A DNA stretch of 64,000 bases from Acidobacteriota bacterium. GTDB taxonomy: Bacteria; Acidobacteriota; Terriglobia; Acidiferrales; UBA7541. The notes below the pieces were generated by a model, which saw nothing but the letters and a program-made list of their open reading frames with translations, was not told the origin of the DNA and searched no databases. The translations under genes and the position numbers were made by a program. Position 1 is the stretch's first letter; each line of letters starts with the position of its first letter. The DNA lies in assembly GCA_003224055.1 (NCBI GenBank), contig QHYE01000067.1:18966-82965 (forward strand), in the 5' to 3' direction. Positions 54,645 to 62,450 of the stretch are shown here, piece by piece.

Positions 54645-54872
54645 GTGAAAGATCAATTGGAAGGGCTCGTCATACAAATGGTGGAGCGCGGGATTCTTTT
54701 CGACGAGGCCGTTGGCGAGTTCGAAAAACGTTTCATTAAGCGCGTGCTGGACCGAAGCAATGGAAATCAGTCTCGCGCCGCCGAAGTTCTGGGCATCCAT
54801 CGCAATACGCTCAGCCGCAAGATCGACGCTTACAAGTTGGATTCGAACGGCCACCGTCGCCACGCCCGCTGA
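54645..54872 (+). CDS. Fis-type helix-turn-helix protein
   Basis: A 75-residue protein starting at GTG 54645, with GGAGAG seven bases upstream. The C-terminal part FEKRFIKRVLDRSNGNQSRAAEVLGIHRNTLSRKI is the Fis/NtrC-type HTH_8 motif. It therefore binds DNA and may be a small nucleoid protein or a local regulator. Length is shorter than E. coli Fis (98 residues), and the N-terminal half is a helical dimerisation region only. It lies 45 bases after purC and could be co-transcribed with it. The target is unknown. Confidence 0.88.
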   Translation: MKDQLEGLVIQMVERGILFDEAVGEFEKRFIKRVLDRSNGNQSRAAEVLGIHRNTLSRKIDAYKLDSNGHRRHAR

Positions 54873-54900
54873 GTGCCGCCACAACTCCTTGTAGGAATGC

Positions 54901-54932
54901 AAAACGGCTCGCCGGGATCACCGGAGAGCCGT
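54901..54932 (-). terminator. Terminator between convergent genes
   Basis: ACGGCTCGCCGG (54904-54915) pairs with CCGGAGAGCCGT (54921-54932) with one mismatch and a 5-base loop. On the minus strand it is followed by TTTT. It lies 26 bases after the stop of the minus-strand gene at 54959 and may serve both directions. Confidence 0.7.
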
Positions 54933-54958
54933 CTTCAATTCAAGCCCGATTGGAAGGA

Positions 54959-56323
54959 CTAGGGCTTCGGCTTCCTGGCCGCCGGCCTCCGCACCGGAGG
55001 TTTCTTGGGTGTCCCCTTCTCCTTCGGAATGTCTTCTTCCTTCACCTTCGCTTTGTCCCAATGCAGGAAAAACGCCGGTTCAGGATCATAGCCGACCAGC
55101 GTCCCCGTGAAGTGGACCGCGCCATTCTTCTCAACGCGTGCTGCGTCCGGCTGGCCCACAACTCTCACATCCATGTTGGGCGTCGTCGCCTTTTCAAACT
55201 CATCATCGCTCGTTACGAACGCAATCTTCAGCACGATCACATCCGTCCCCGGTATTACCTCAATCACCTTGCCGGGCACTTCCGGAAAGTCCAGGCCGCA
55301 AGCCGCGAGCCAAGTCAATTTCGCTTTGTCGCCGCCCGCCTTCAGGTCTGCGATCACCGACGCAATCGTCATGTCCTTCTGGGCTGCCGTGAGGTCCGCG
55401 GCGCTCGGAATTTTATAACTCTCAGGGCGTTCCACCGAGCTACTCGCAAGTTGTAGAAGTTCGTTGAGCTCCGCATCGATCAGGCTCTCGCAAACCGTAC
55501 CGCCCTGATAATTCGCAATCAGCTTCCGCAGGTAATCCTTCACTTTCGCCGATTGCGCCTGGGTCGCGCTCTTGGCCGTTACCGCGCGCGCAATGGACCA
55601 GAAGGCATCCATCTGCTGCGGCGGATTCAGGCACATATAGGCCAGCCCTAGCCGGTAGCTGGAAATTGCATCATCGGGATTCAGCGCCAGTACTGCTTTG
55701 TAGTCGGCTACGGCGCTTGCGCAATCCTTGGCGACGGTAGCCGCCTGAGCGGCAACGCCATTCAGAAATACCTTGAATTGCGTGAGTTGTTTCGCCCAGG
55801 CGTCCTCCGCCACATTATCCGGCTTCTTCACATCGGCTAGTGTCTTCAACGCTGCGGCAGCGGCATTTTCGGCAGCCTTCGCAAGCACAGGATCAGCAGC
55901 GGCGGGCTTTTGTGCCGGATCGCTGATCATCGCGCTGTATGCGGCAACGTGACTGTAATACGCATTGAATCGCGTTAACGCATCCACTTTGTCGCCGAGT
56001 GCAGCCAGCTTGTCCGCACTCTCCATCATCTTCGCGTAATTCTTCTGCGCGCTGTAGGCCTGGTAGTAGAGCGGATAAACGTAGTTGAGAAGCGTGGAAT
56101 TCGGATATTTCGAAACAAAATCATCCAGGCACTTGAGCAGCGCGGCGGGCGCTTTCTCTGCAGCGCACGCCTGATAGGCGTTGTACTCCGCCATGGTGTA
56201 CTTCGGAGCGGTGGCATCCTGCCCTGCCGCAGGCGCCTGCGCGTATACAGCAAGCCCGTTCCCAAGAATCAGGCAAAGCCCTGCAACCATCGCGAGCCCC
56301 GTCACTCTTCGTATTCCATTCAT
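54959..56323 (-). CDS. Secreted hypothetical protein with TPR-like helical repeats
   Basis: A 454-residue protein. GAGGAGA precedes two near ATGs (56329 and 56323); the second has the better spacing (about 8). The signal peptide is MNGIRRVTGLAMVAGLCL with cleavage near VYAQ. Residues about 40-290 are helical and alanine-rich with tetratricopeptide-like units (YQACAAEKAPAALLKCLDDF, YKAVLALNPDDAISSYRLGL). Residues about 300-430 form a beta-rich domain with GKVIEVIPGTDVIVLKIAFVTSD. The tail is Lys/Pro-rich (KKPPVRRPAARKPKP), which suggests contact with peptidoglycan or the envelope. No named family is recognised. Confidence 0.75.
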   Translation of the reverse strand: MNGIRRVTGLAMVAGLCLILGNGLAVYAQAPAAGQDATAPKYTMAEYNAYQACAAEKAPAALLKCLDDFVSKYPNSTLLNYVYPLYYQAYSAQKNYAKMMESADKLAALGDKVDALTRFNAYYSHVAAYSAMISDPAQKPAAADPVLAKAAENAAAAALKTLADVKKPDNVAEDAWAKQLTQFKVFLNGVAAQAATVAKDCASAVADYKAVLALNPDDAISSYRLGLAYMCLNPPQQMDAFWSIARAVTAKSATQAQSAKVKDYLRKLIANYQGGTVCESLIDAELNELLQLASSSVERPESYKIPSAADLTAAQKDMTIASVIADLKAGGDKAKLTWLAACGLDFPEVPGKVIEVIPGTDVIVLKIAFVTSDDEFEKATTPNMDVRVVGQPDAARVEKNGAVHFTGTLVGYDPEPAFFLHWDKAKVKEEDIPKEKGTPKKPPVRRPAARKPKP

Positions 56324-56616
56324 TCCCATTTCTCCTCGCTCCAACTCTGTGCCTGGGTTTTCTTCTGCGGTGCACCCGGAAAGCTTCACCGGGAATCTCA
56401 TTGTTTCGGAAAACCTTGGGATTATAGGGAATGCCGCCCTGCATCCGCAAGCCGTTATCGAATACGGACGTGCCGACTTGAGGATAATTTTCCGTGCCGC
56501 CGGCGGATTCTCGCCTATTCCCTTCGCAGCTTTCGGGGATCCCAAGTGCCGCGAAAAACCCTGATGATAAGATGAGTTTCGCACAAAAAGAGTGGCCCGG
56601 TGGAGGAAGAATTCTG

Positions 56617-57366
56617 ATGGCTGGAATAAGTACAGCAAATGCAGTATCCCCCAAACAGAAACTGCTCTCCGGCGGCGTGGCGCTGGTTACCGGCGCCAGC
56701 CGCGGCATAGGCCGCGCCATCGCACAACGTCTTGCTTCGCTCGGAGCCTCCGTGGCCATCTGCGGCCGGGATCGCGCGGCGCTCGCGAACTCCGCCGAGG
56801 CGCTTGGCAACACCGGCGTTCGCGTTTTCTCTGCGATTGCCGACGTGACTCTTTCCGCGGATGTCACCAGCCTTGTCGCGGAAGCAGAAGCCGCTCTCGG
56901 ACCGATCACCATTCTCGTGAATAACGCTGGCATTGGCCTCTTCGGTCCCGCTCATGAGAAGACCGAGGAAGAATGGGACCGCGTTCACAACACCAACCTG
57001 AAGAGCGTCTTTCTCGTTTCCCGAGCCGTCGTGCCCTCCATGATCCGCCGCGGCGCCGGCGACATTATCAACATCAGTTCCCTGGCGGGCAAAAACACCT
57101 TCGCCAACGGCGGCATTTATTGCGCCTCCAAATGGGGAGTCATCGGTCTTTCCGGTTGTATGGCCGAAGATCTCCGCGATCACGGAATTCGTGTCAGCGT
57201 GATTTGTCCCGGCAGCACCGCCACGGAATTCTCCGGCCGTGCCCCCAAGGACCCTTCCCGGGCGCTCGGTCCGGAGGATGTGGCCCACGCCGTGGAGACT
57301 ATCGTCACGCAGGGCCCGCGCAGTTTTATCAGTGAAATCCACGTGCGCCCGCTGCGCAAACCATAG
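56617..57366 (+). CDS. Short-chain dehydrogenase/reductase (SDR)
   Basis: A 249-residue classical SDR. GGAGGAAG lies at 56602-56609 before the ATG at 56617. The cofactor loop is ALVTGASRGIGRAIA, the following strand end ICGRDR suggests NADPH, NNAGIG is at about residue 100, and the catalytic residues are Ser in INISSLAGK and Tyr/Lys in YCASKWG. Many such proteins are annotated 3-oxoacyl-ACP reductase (FabG-like), but the missing PG motif detail and the isolated position leave the substrate open. The neighbouring genes are a secreted hypothetical gene (divergent) and a MarR regulator. Confidence 0.92.
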   Translation: MAGISTANAVSPKQKLLSGGVALVTGASRGIGRAIAQRLASLGASVAICGRDRAALANSAEALGNTGVRVFSAIADVTLSADVTSLVAEAEAALGPITILVNNAGIGLFGPAHEKTEEEWDRVHNTNLKSVFLVSRAVVPSMIRRGAGDIINISSLAGKNTFANGGIYCASKWGVIGLSGCMAEDLRDHGIRVSVICPGSTATEFSGRAPKDPSRALGPEDVAHAVETIVTQGPRSFISEIHVRPLRKP

Positions 57367-57396
57367 CGGCATTCCTCGCTCGGTCGATTTTTCCTC

Positions 57397-57425
57397 TTGA
57401 CAGTAGTCGTTATAACAACTATACT
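57397..57425 (+). promoter_or_regulatory. Promoter and overlapping operator of the marR-yceI operon
   Basis: TTGACA (57397-57402) and TATACT (57420-57425) are 17 bases apart, an almost perfect sigma70 promoter. The spacer contains TAGTCGTTATAACAACTA (57404-57421), an 18-bp palindrome with a single mismatched pair, which is typical of a MarR-family operator. Binding there would block RNA polymerase, so autorepression is likely. The start codon at 57432 is only 6 bases after the -10 element, implying a leaderless or nearly leaderless mRNA. Confidence 0.8.
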
Positions 57426-57431
57426 CCCTTC

Positions 57432-57893
57432 ATGAGTTTGCCCTCCAAATCTTCCGGCGTCTCCATCCCGCTGCAAGACCGGATTTTTGTCGCTCTGCTG
57501 CAGACCGCCGACACTCTCTCCCAGGAAGCGGAGCAGTTCCTGAAAGCCGCCGGCCTTACCGGCACGCAGTACAACGTCCTTCGCATTCTTCGCGGCGCCG
57601 AGCCCGAAGGCCTGCCTTGCCGGGGCATCGGCGATCGCATGATTTCTCACGACCCGGACATGACCCGCCTTCTCGACCGCATGGAAAAGCGCGGCCTCAT
57701 CACCCGCGAACGCCAGACCGACGACCGGCGCGTCGTAAAAACGCGCATCACGCCGCAAGCCCTTAGACTCCTGAAAACCCTTGACCAGCCGGTCCACGAA
57801 CTGCACAAGCGCCAGTTCCGGCACATGCCCGCAGCCCGGCTGAAAATTCTCAGCCGACTGCTCGAGGAAGTTCGCGCGCGCAAGCTTGAGTAA
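57432..57893 (+). CDS. MarR-family transcriptional regulator
   Basis: A 153-residue winged-helix regulator. The HTH region is LKAAGLTGTQYNVLRILRGAEPEGLPCRGIGDRM followed by DPDMTRLLDRMEKRGLITRERQTDDRRVVKTRITPQAL, where D-x-R-R in the wing is conserved. It probably binds its own promoter (18-bp palindrome at 57404) and controls the following YceI and nitroreductase genes. MarR repressors usually respond to phenolic or oxidant ligands, and the presence of a nitroreductase is consistent with such a signal. Cys in GLPCRG is a possible redox-sensing residue, which is speculative. Confidence 0.93.
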   Translation: MSLPSKSSGVSIPLQDRIFVALLQTADTLSQEAEQFLKAAGLTGTQYNVLRILRGAEPEGLPCRGIGDRMISHDPDMTRLLDRMEKRGLITRERQTDDRRVVKTRITPQALRLLKTLDQPVHELHKRQFRHMPAARLKILSRLLEEVRARKLE

Positions 57894-57948
57894 CCGATCT
57901 TTGGGAACGAGTTTCAGAAACGCAATCAACGACTAGAGGAGAACAGAA

Positions 57949-58557
57949 ATGGGAGCCATTCTTTCACGAATAGCTTTAACCGCCGGCCTTGCAGCCGCCC
58001 TTTCACTGCCTGCCCCGGCGGCCAATTCCAATTGGCAGATCGATCCTGCGCATTCTTCCGCGCAGTTTTCCGTCCGGCACATGGCCATCTCAACCGTCCG
58101 CGGGGCCTTCAGCAAAGTGACCGGCTCTGTCGTGTTCGACGACAAGGACGTCTCCAAGTCCACCGTCGAAGTCACCATTGACGCCAACTCCGTGGATACC
58201 CGCGTGCCCGACCGCGATAACGACCTTCGCAGTGAAAAATTCTTCGATGTCGTCCACTACCCCTCGATTACGTTCAAGTCCAAGAGAGTCGAACAGGCCG
58301 CTCCCGGCAAGCTCAAGGTGACCGGCGACCTCACCATCCGCGGCACGACCAAAGAAGTTGTGCTCGACGTTGAGGGTCCGACGGCTCCGATGAAGGATCC
58401 CTGGGGCAACACCCGCAACGCCGCGACCGCCACCACCAAAATCAATCGCCAGGACTTCGGCGTGAAGTGGAACGCTACTCTGGACAACGGCGGCGTCGTG
58501 GTCGGCGACGATGTTTCCATCATCATCGACGTCGAATTGGTCAAGAAGGACAAGTAA
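57949..58557 (+). CDS. YceI-family periplasmic lipid-binding protein
   Basis: A 202-residue protein with a signal peptide (about residues 1-24) and a YceI domain, a lipocalin-like beta-barrel that binds isoprenoid or amide-type lipids. Motifs: WQIDPAHSSAQFSVRHMAISTVRGAFSKVTG at the start, DANSVDTRVPDRDNDLRSEKFFDVVHYP in the middle, and TIRGTTKEVVLDVE. AGAGGAGAA precedes the ATG. It lies 55 bases after marR, so it is in the same operon. The family is linked to quinone or isoprenoid metabolism and stress, but its exact function is unclear. Confidence 0.94.
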   Translation: MGAILSRIALTAGLAAALSLPAPAANSNWQIDPAHSSAQFSVRHMAISTVRGAFSKVTGSVVFDDKDVSKSTVEVTIDANSVDTRVPDRDNDLRSEKFFDVVHYPSITFKSKRVEQAAPGKLKVTGDLTIRGTTKEVVLDVEGPTAPMKDPWGNTRNAATATTKINRQDFGVKWNATLDNGGVVVGDDVSIIIDVELVKKDK

Positions 58558-58597
58558 TCCGCTTGGTTTCAGTCCATTTGCAACTCGGGGGAGTCGC

Positions 58598-58629
58598 GCG
58601 GGCGGTGCAATTGCACTTGCACCGTCCGC
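58598..58629 (+). other. Intercistronic hairpin between yceI and nitroreductase genes
   Basis: GCGGGCGGTGCAA (58598-58610) pairs with TTGCACCGTCCGC (58617-58629), 13 bp with one G-T pair and a 6-base loop. There is no T-run, so it is more likely an mRNA stability or processing element, or a DNA-binding palindrome, than a terminator. Confidence 0.5.
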
Positions 58630-58672
58630 TCGTGGTCCGTCATCTAATCAACCTGAGTCCTCAAGGAAAAAT

Positions 58673-59278
58673 ATGCAAAAGCTTGCACCCGCAGAATTTC
58701 CCATTCATGACTTGATTCGCGAACGCTGGAGTCCGCGCGCCTTCGCTGACAAGCCGGTTCCTCCTGATGTCCTGCGCAGCCTCTTTGAAGCCGCTCGGTG
58801 GGCGCCCTCAAGCAACAACGAGCAGCCCTGGGCTTATCTGGTCGCCACGAAAGACGACAAAGAGAACTTTGCCAAAACGCTTGGCGTTCTCGTCGAGTTC
58901 AACGTGAACTGGGCTAAGAATGCGCCGGTTCTTGCGCTCGCCGTTGCCAAGCTCACGTTCTCGAAGAACAACGCTCCGAACCGCAACGCTCCCTACGATT
59001 TGGGCGCAGCGTCAGCCTTTCTCACGGTGGAAGCCGCATCGCGAGGGATCTTCGTTCATCAGATGGCCGGTTTCGATCCGCAGAAAGCCCGTCAGGCATT
59101 TGAAATTCCGGCCGATTGGGATACCTTTGCTGCATTGGCTCTCGGCTACCCCGGCGATCCCGAATCTTTGCCTCAGGCTTTAAAGGATCGCGAGGTTGCT
59201 CCCAGAACACGCAAGCCCCTCTCTGAATTTGTGATGACGGGCCAATGGGGGCATACTGCTCCTTTCCTTTCGAAATAA
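58673..59278 (+). CDS. Nitroreductase-family protein
   Basis: A 201-residue FMN-dependent oxidoreductase. It starts at ATG 58673 after AAGGAAAA. Motifs: the FMN phosphate site IRERWSPRAFADKPV, WAPSSNNEQPWAYLVATKDD, DLGAASAFLTVEAASRGIFVHQMAGFD, and LALGYPGDPESLP. Such enzymes reduce nitro groups, quinones or other acceptors with NAD(P)H. Length and sequence resemble the small NfnB-like group. It is the third gene of the marR-yceI-nitroreductase cluster, which fits a response to quinone-type or nitro compounds. Its stop is 27 bases from the DedA-rhodanese start. Confidence 0.93.
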   Translation: MQKLAPAEFPIHDLIRERWSPRAFADKPVPPDVLRSLFEAARWAPSSNNEQPWAYLVATKDDKENFAKTLGVLVEFNVNWAKNAPVLALAVAKLTFSKNNAPNRNAPYDLGAASAFLTVEAASRGIFVHQMAGFDPQKARQAFEIPADWDTFAALALGYPGDPESLPQALKDREVAPRTRKPLSEFVMTGQWGHTAPFLSK

Positions 59279-59304
59279 TAGGAGACCGCAGCAGCCGCCC
59301 AGCC

Positions 59305-60267
59305 ATGCACCGCACCGTCGAATTTCTTCTCCAACATGGATATACGGTCCTGCTCGGCTGGGTCTTCGCCGAGCAAATCGGGTTGCCGCTTCCTTCCATG
59401 CCGTTGCTGCTGGCGGCCGGAGCGCTCGCTGGCACCGGCCATCTGAGTCTCTTCGCCTCGCTGGTGTACGTGGTGCTCGCCGCCGTAGCGGCGGATTCCA
59501 TCTGGTATTCCCTCGGCCGCCGCAAAGGCATAAAAGTTCTACAGCTTCTCTGCAAGATATCCCTCGAGCCGGATTCCTGCGTGCGCCGCACTGAAGGCGT
59601 GTTCGCAAAACGAGGCCCCCGCTCGCTGCTGATTGCTAAATTTCTTCCCGGCTTGAGCACCGTCGCCCCTCCGCTCGCCGGCGTCTTTCACATGAGTGTT
59701 GGCCGCTTTCTTCTTTACGATGGCGTGGGTTCCATCTTGTGGGCAGGCGCGTTCCTCGGCTTGGGCTTCGCGTTCAGTGGCGAGATCGAACGCATCGCGG
59801 AGCATCTGGAACATCTCGGGAGCGGGCTGTTGGTTCTGGTCCTGGGCGCGTTGGCTGCTTACATCGGCTACAAATTCCTCGCTCGGCGGCGTTTCCTTCG
59901 CGAGCTGCGCATCGCTCGCATCACGGCTGACGAACTCAAGAGAAAAATTGACGCCGGCGAAGAACTCGTTATCGTCGACCTGCGGCATTCCATGGATTTC
60001 GAAGCCGAGCCTGAAATCATTCCCGGCGCCTTTCGAATGGACGCCAAGGAACTGGAAGAGCAAACCGACCGCCTGCCGCGCGATCGCGAGGTCATTCTCT
60101 ACTGTACTTGACCAAACGAAGCCACGAGCGCCCGTGTGGCGCTCCTCCTCAGAAAACACGGCATCAAGCAGATCCGGCCGCTGCAGGGCGGCCTCGAAGC
60201 CTGGCGCCAGCGCGGCTATCCGCTGGATACCAAACAGTCTCCAGAGTTGACCGGAAAAGAAGTCTAG
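59305..60267 (+). CDS. DedA-rhodanese fusion with in-frame TGA, candidate selenoprotein
   Basis: A DedA/SNARE-associated membrane domain (about residues 1-190, with GWVFAEQIGLPLPSMPLLLAAGALAG, GRRKGIK, FLPGLSTVAPPLAGVFHMSVGRF and several transmembrane helices) is fused to a cytoplasmic rhodanese domain (about 205-315, VIVDLRHSMDFE, IPGAFRM, VILYC). At codon 269, TGA (60109-60111) interrupts VILYCT-[TGA]-PNEATSARVALLLRKHG. The frame then stays open for 51 residues that complete the rhodanese (IRPLQGGLEAWRQRGYP) up to TAG at 60265. In DedA-rhodanese proteins as I recall them this site reads YC-x-C-P-N-E, so TGA replaces a Cys. A SECIS-like hairpin follows at 60126. If not selenocysteine, the protein ends at 60111, lacking half of its rhodanese domain. 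Confidence 0.8.
60126..60144 (+). promoter_or_regulatory. SECIS-like hairpin after the in-frame TGA
   Basis: GAGCGCC (60126-60132) pairs perfectly with GGCGCTC (60138-60144), leaving a 5-base loop CGTGT. It begins 14 bases after the TGA, and the loop begins 21 bases after it. A bacterial SECIS is a hairpin a few tens of bases after UGA, with a small apical loop and a G among its first two bases. All three conditions are met (loop second base is G). The region is coding, so codon constraints could also produce this symmetry by chance. Confidence 0.55.
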
Positions 60268-60286
60268 CGATTCTCGGGCAATCTGC

Positions 60287-60841
60287 TCAAAGCCGCGGCA
60301 GCACGATCCCGCTCTGCGCCTGGTACTTCCCCTTCTTGTCCTTGTAACTTACTTCACACTCTTCGTCCGATTCAAAGAAAATCACCTGGCAGAGCCCTTC
60401 GTTCGCATAAATTTTCGCGGGCAGCGGCGTCGTATTGCTGATTTCCAGCGTCACGAAGCCCTCCCACTCCGGTTCGAACGGCGTCACATTCACAATAATC
60501 CCGCATCGCGCATACGTGGACTTCCCCACGCAAATCGTGAGCACATTCCGTGGAATCCGGAAGTACTCCACCGACCGCGCCAGCGCAAACGAATTTGGCG
60601 GAATCAGGCAGACTTCGCTCTTGATGTCCACCAGCGACCGCGCATCGAAATGCTTCGGATCGACGATCGTCGAATTCACGTTCGTGAAAATCCGGAACTC
60701 GTCGGCCACGCGAATGTCGTAACCGTACGACGACACTCCGTAACTGATTACGCCTTCGCGTACTTGCCGGTCCGTGAACGGCTCGATCATCTTGTGCTCC
60801 AGCGACATGCGCCGGATCCAGCGGTCGGGCTTAACGGCCAT
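60287..60841 (-). CDS. dcd: dCTP deaminase
   Basis: A 184-residue trimeric enzyme that deaminates dCTP to dUTP for dTMP synthesis. The ATG at 60841 follows AGGGAGGA, so the longer frame (to 60925) is not used. Motifs: [13 protein letters not shown] (residues 38-50), the phosphate-binding [37 protein letters not shown] with the catalytic Glu133 in TLEISN, and the C-terminal segment [25 protein letters not shown] that covers the active site. Length matches the family. Some relatives are bifunctional dCTP deaminase/dUTPase; sequence alone does not exclude it. It is divergent from the HU gene. Confidence 0.95.
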   Translation of the reverse strand: MAVKPDRWIRRMSLEHKMIEPFTDRQVREGVISYGVSSYGYDIRVADEFRIFTNVNSTIVDPKHFDARSLVDIKSEVCLIPPNSFALARSVEYFRIPRNVLTICVGKSTYARCGIIVNVTPFEPEWEGFVTLEISNTTPLPAKIYANEGLCQVIFFESDEECEVSYKDKKGKYQAQSGIVLPRL

Positions 60842-61012
60842 CCATTCCTCCCTGATCCATTTTTTTTTCCAACGAATGATTTTTTTGGCGAACTGCATGA
60901 AACAATTTGGAAAGTGCCCGCCCAAAAGAGGTTCAGTGTAAATTACCCCTCACGTCTTGACAACCCACGCCGCACCCTCTAGCATCTGCCCACGGATTCT
61001 TCGGAGGCTCGT

Positions 61013-61300
61013 GTGATTAAGTTGGACATCGTGAACGCCGTCGTCGCCTCGACGAACATCAGCCGTACCAAGGCCGAGCAGGCCGTCGAAACCGTCTTCG
61101 AATCCCTCAAGCAGGCCCTCGGCCGCAGCCAACGCATCGAGCTCCGCCGCTTCGGCGTTTTCAGCGTCAAGCCGCGCAAGACCGGCATCGGCCGCAATCC
61201 CCGCACCGGTCAAGAAGTCAACATTCCTCCCGGAAAAGCCGTCCGCTTCAAGCCCGGTAAAGAACTCCAGGGCCTCGAGGGCGCCAAGAAATCGGACTAG
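61013..61300 (+). CDS. HU/IHF-family DNA-binding protein
   Basis: A 95-residue nucleoid protein, starting at GTG 61013 with GGAGG at 61001-61005. It shows the helical dimerisation region IVNAVVASTNISRTKAEQAVETVFESLKQALGR, the beta-sheet region with RIELRRFGVFSVKPRKTG, and the DNA-binding arm IGRNPRTGQEVNIPPGKAVRFKPGKEL with the Arg-Asn-Pro tip that intercalates into DNA. It bends DNA, acting in chromosome compaction and regulation. It is more IHF/HU-like than specific to either. Monocistronic, divergent from dcd. Confidence 0.95.
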   Translation: MIKLDIVNAVVASTNISRTKAEQAVETVFESLKQALGRSQRIELRRFGVFSVKPRKTGIGRNPRTGQEVNIPPGKAVRFKPGKELQGLEGAKKSD

Positions 61301-61353
61301 CGCATTCGAATCCCGCTGCCGGGCCTATCCCTCTCCGCTTCTATGAACATTTC

Positions 61354-62349
61354 GTGAACTCGCCGCTTCCAGAAAATCCCTCAAGCCCCATCCCAATCCA
61401 TGTGGATTGGAGCGCCGAGCCCTTCCTACGATCGCAATACTTTCCCACTCCTCCACGCCCTCCCACCAGAACTCTTGTACTCGCAGGCGTCTTGTTTCTT
61501 CTCACACTTTGCACTTGCCTCGCCGCCGGCACGCAATTCGCCAACGCGTATTCCCAAAATCTAGCCGCTTCTTTCGACGAGTTTGTCCACGCGTACAAAC
61601 TTTTCTACCAACACCCTGCCGGACTCCTCGCGGGCCTCCCTTTCGCCCTCACGCTGCTCACCATTCTTCTTGCCCACGAACTCGGCCACTTCTTCGCCTG
61701 CCGCCATCATCACATTCGCTCCAGCTACCCTTACTTCCTTCCCTTTCCTTCGCTCATTGGCACGTTCGGCGCTTTCATTCTGATCCGCTCCTCCATTCGC
61801 ACCAACCGTGCCCTATTTGATGTTGGCGCTTCGGGCCCGCTCGTGGGCTTCGTCTTCGCCGTCCCGGCTCTTCTCTACGGAATCGTTCATGCGAAATTCG
61901 TGCCGGGTCTCGCGAATCTCGATCACGCCGACGTCGCTTTCGGCATCCCTGTGCTGATGCGATTTCTCCACGCCTTCCTTCATCCCGGCGTTGAGGCCAG
62001 CTCGCTTCTCCTTCCGCCCATTGGCCGCGCCGCATGGATCGGTCTGTTCGTGACTTCCATGAACTTGCTCCCTGTGGGCCAGTTGGACGGCGGCCATGTG
62101 CTTCGTTCCATTAGCCCTCGCCTGCATCGCTTTACCTCCCTTCTCGTACCTTTTGCTCTCATCGCCCTGGGCCTGCTTCATTTCTGGCAATCCTGGTACA
62201 TTTGGGGCGCCATGCTCCTTGGTATGCGACTCCTTCGTGTCCCGCCCATTTACGACCCAACACCTCTCGATCCCATTCGCCGCCTCGGCGCCTTCCTCAC
62301 GCTCGTCGTCTTTCTCCTCTGTTTCATGCTGGCACCCATCCTCGCGTAG
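61354..62349 (+). CDS. Site-2 protease family (M50) intramembrane metalloprotease
   Basis: A 331-residue multi-pass membrane protein of the peptidase M50 family. The zinc motif is HELGH (108-112) in TILLAHELGHFFACRHH, and the third ligand lies in the second motif NLLPVGQLDGGHVL (Asp245). Other conserved elements are SLIGTFGAFILIRSSIRTNRALFDVGASGPLVGF, as found in the plant EGY and bacterial S2P-like group. It cuts substrates within the membrane, for example anti-sigma factors. No PDZ domain is visible. The GTG at 61354 is the only reasonable start. The region between this gene and the permease is only 101 bases. Confidence 0.92.
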   Translation: MNSPLPENPSSPIPIHVDWSAEPFLRSQYFPTPPRPPTRTLVLAGVLFLLTLCTCLAAGTQFANAYSQNLAASFDEFVHAYKLFYQHPAGLLAGLPFALTLLTILLAHELGHFFACRHHHIRSSYPYFLPFPSLIGTFGAFILIRSSIRTNRALFDVGASGPLVGFVFAVPALLYGIVHAKFVPGLANLDHADVAFGIPVLMRFLHAFLHPGVEASSLLLPPIGRAAWIGLFVTSMNLLPVGQLDGGHVLRSISPRLHRFTSLLVPFALIALGLLHFWQSWYIWGAMLLGMRLLRVPPIYDPTPLDPIRRLGAFLTLVVFLLCFMLAPILA

Positions 62350-62450
62350 CCTCTTGGCAGCGTCCGCGAACCATAACTTTCCATTGACCCTTCGCCCACT
62401 CCGGTTATGATGCCTCCCAACTGCTGGCTCAGCTTCGCAGCAGCGCTCCC

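Noticed and set aside
60112..60264. Separate small gene after the TGA
   Set aside because: The piece has no start codon or ribosome-binding site and is simply the second half of the rhodanese domain in the same frame.
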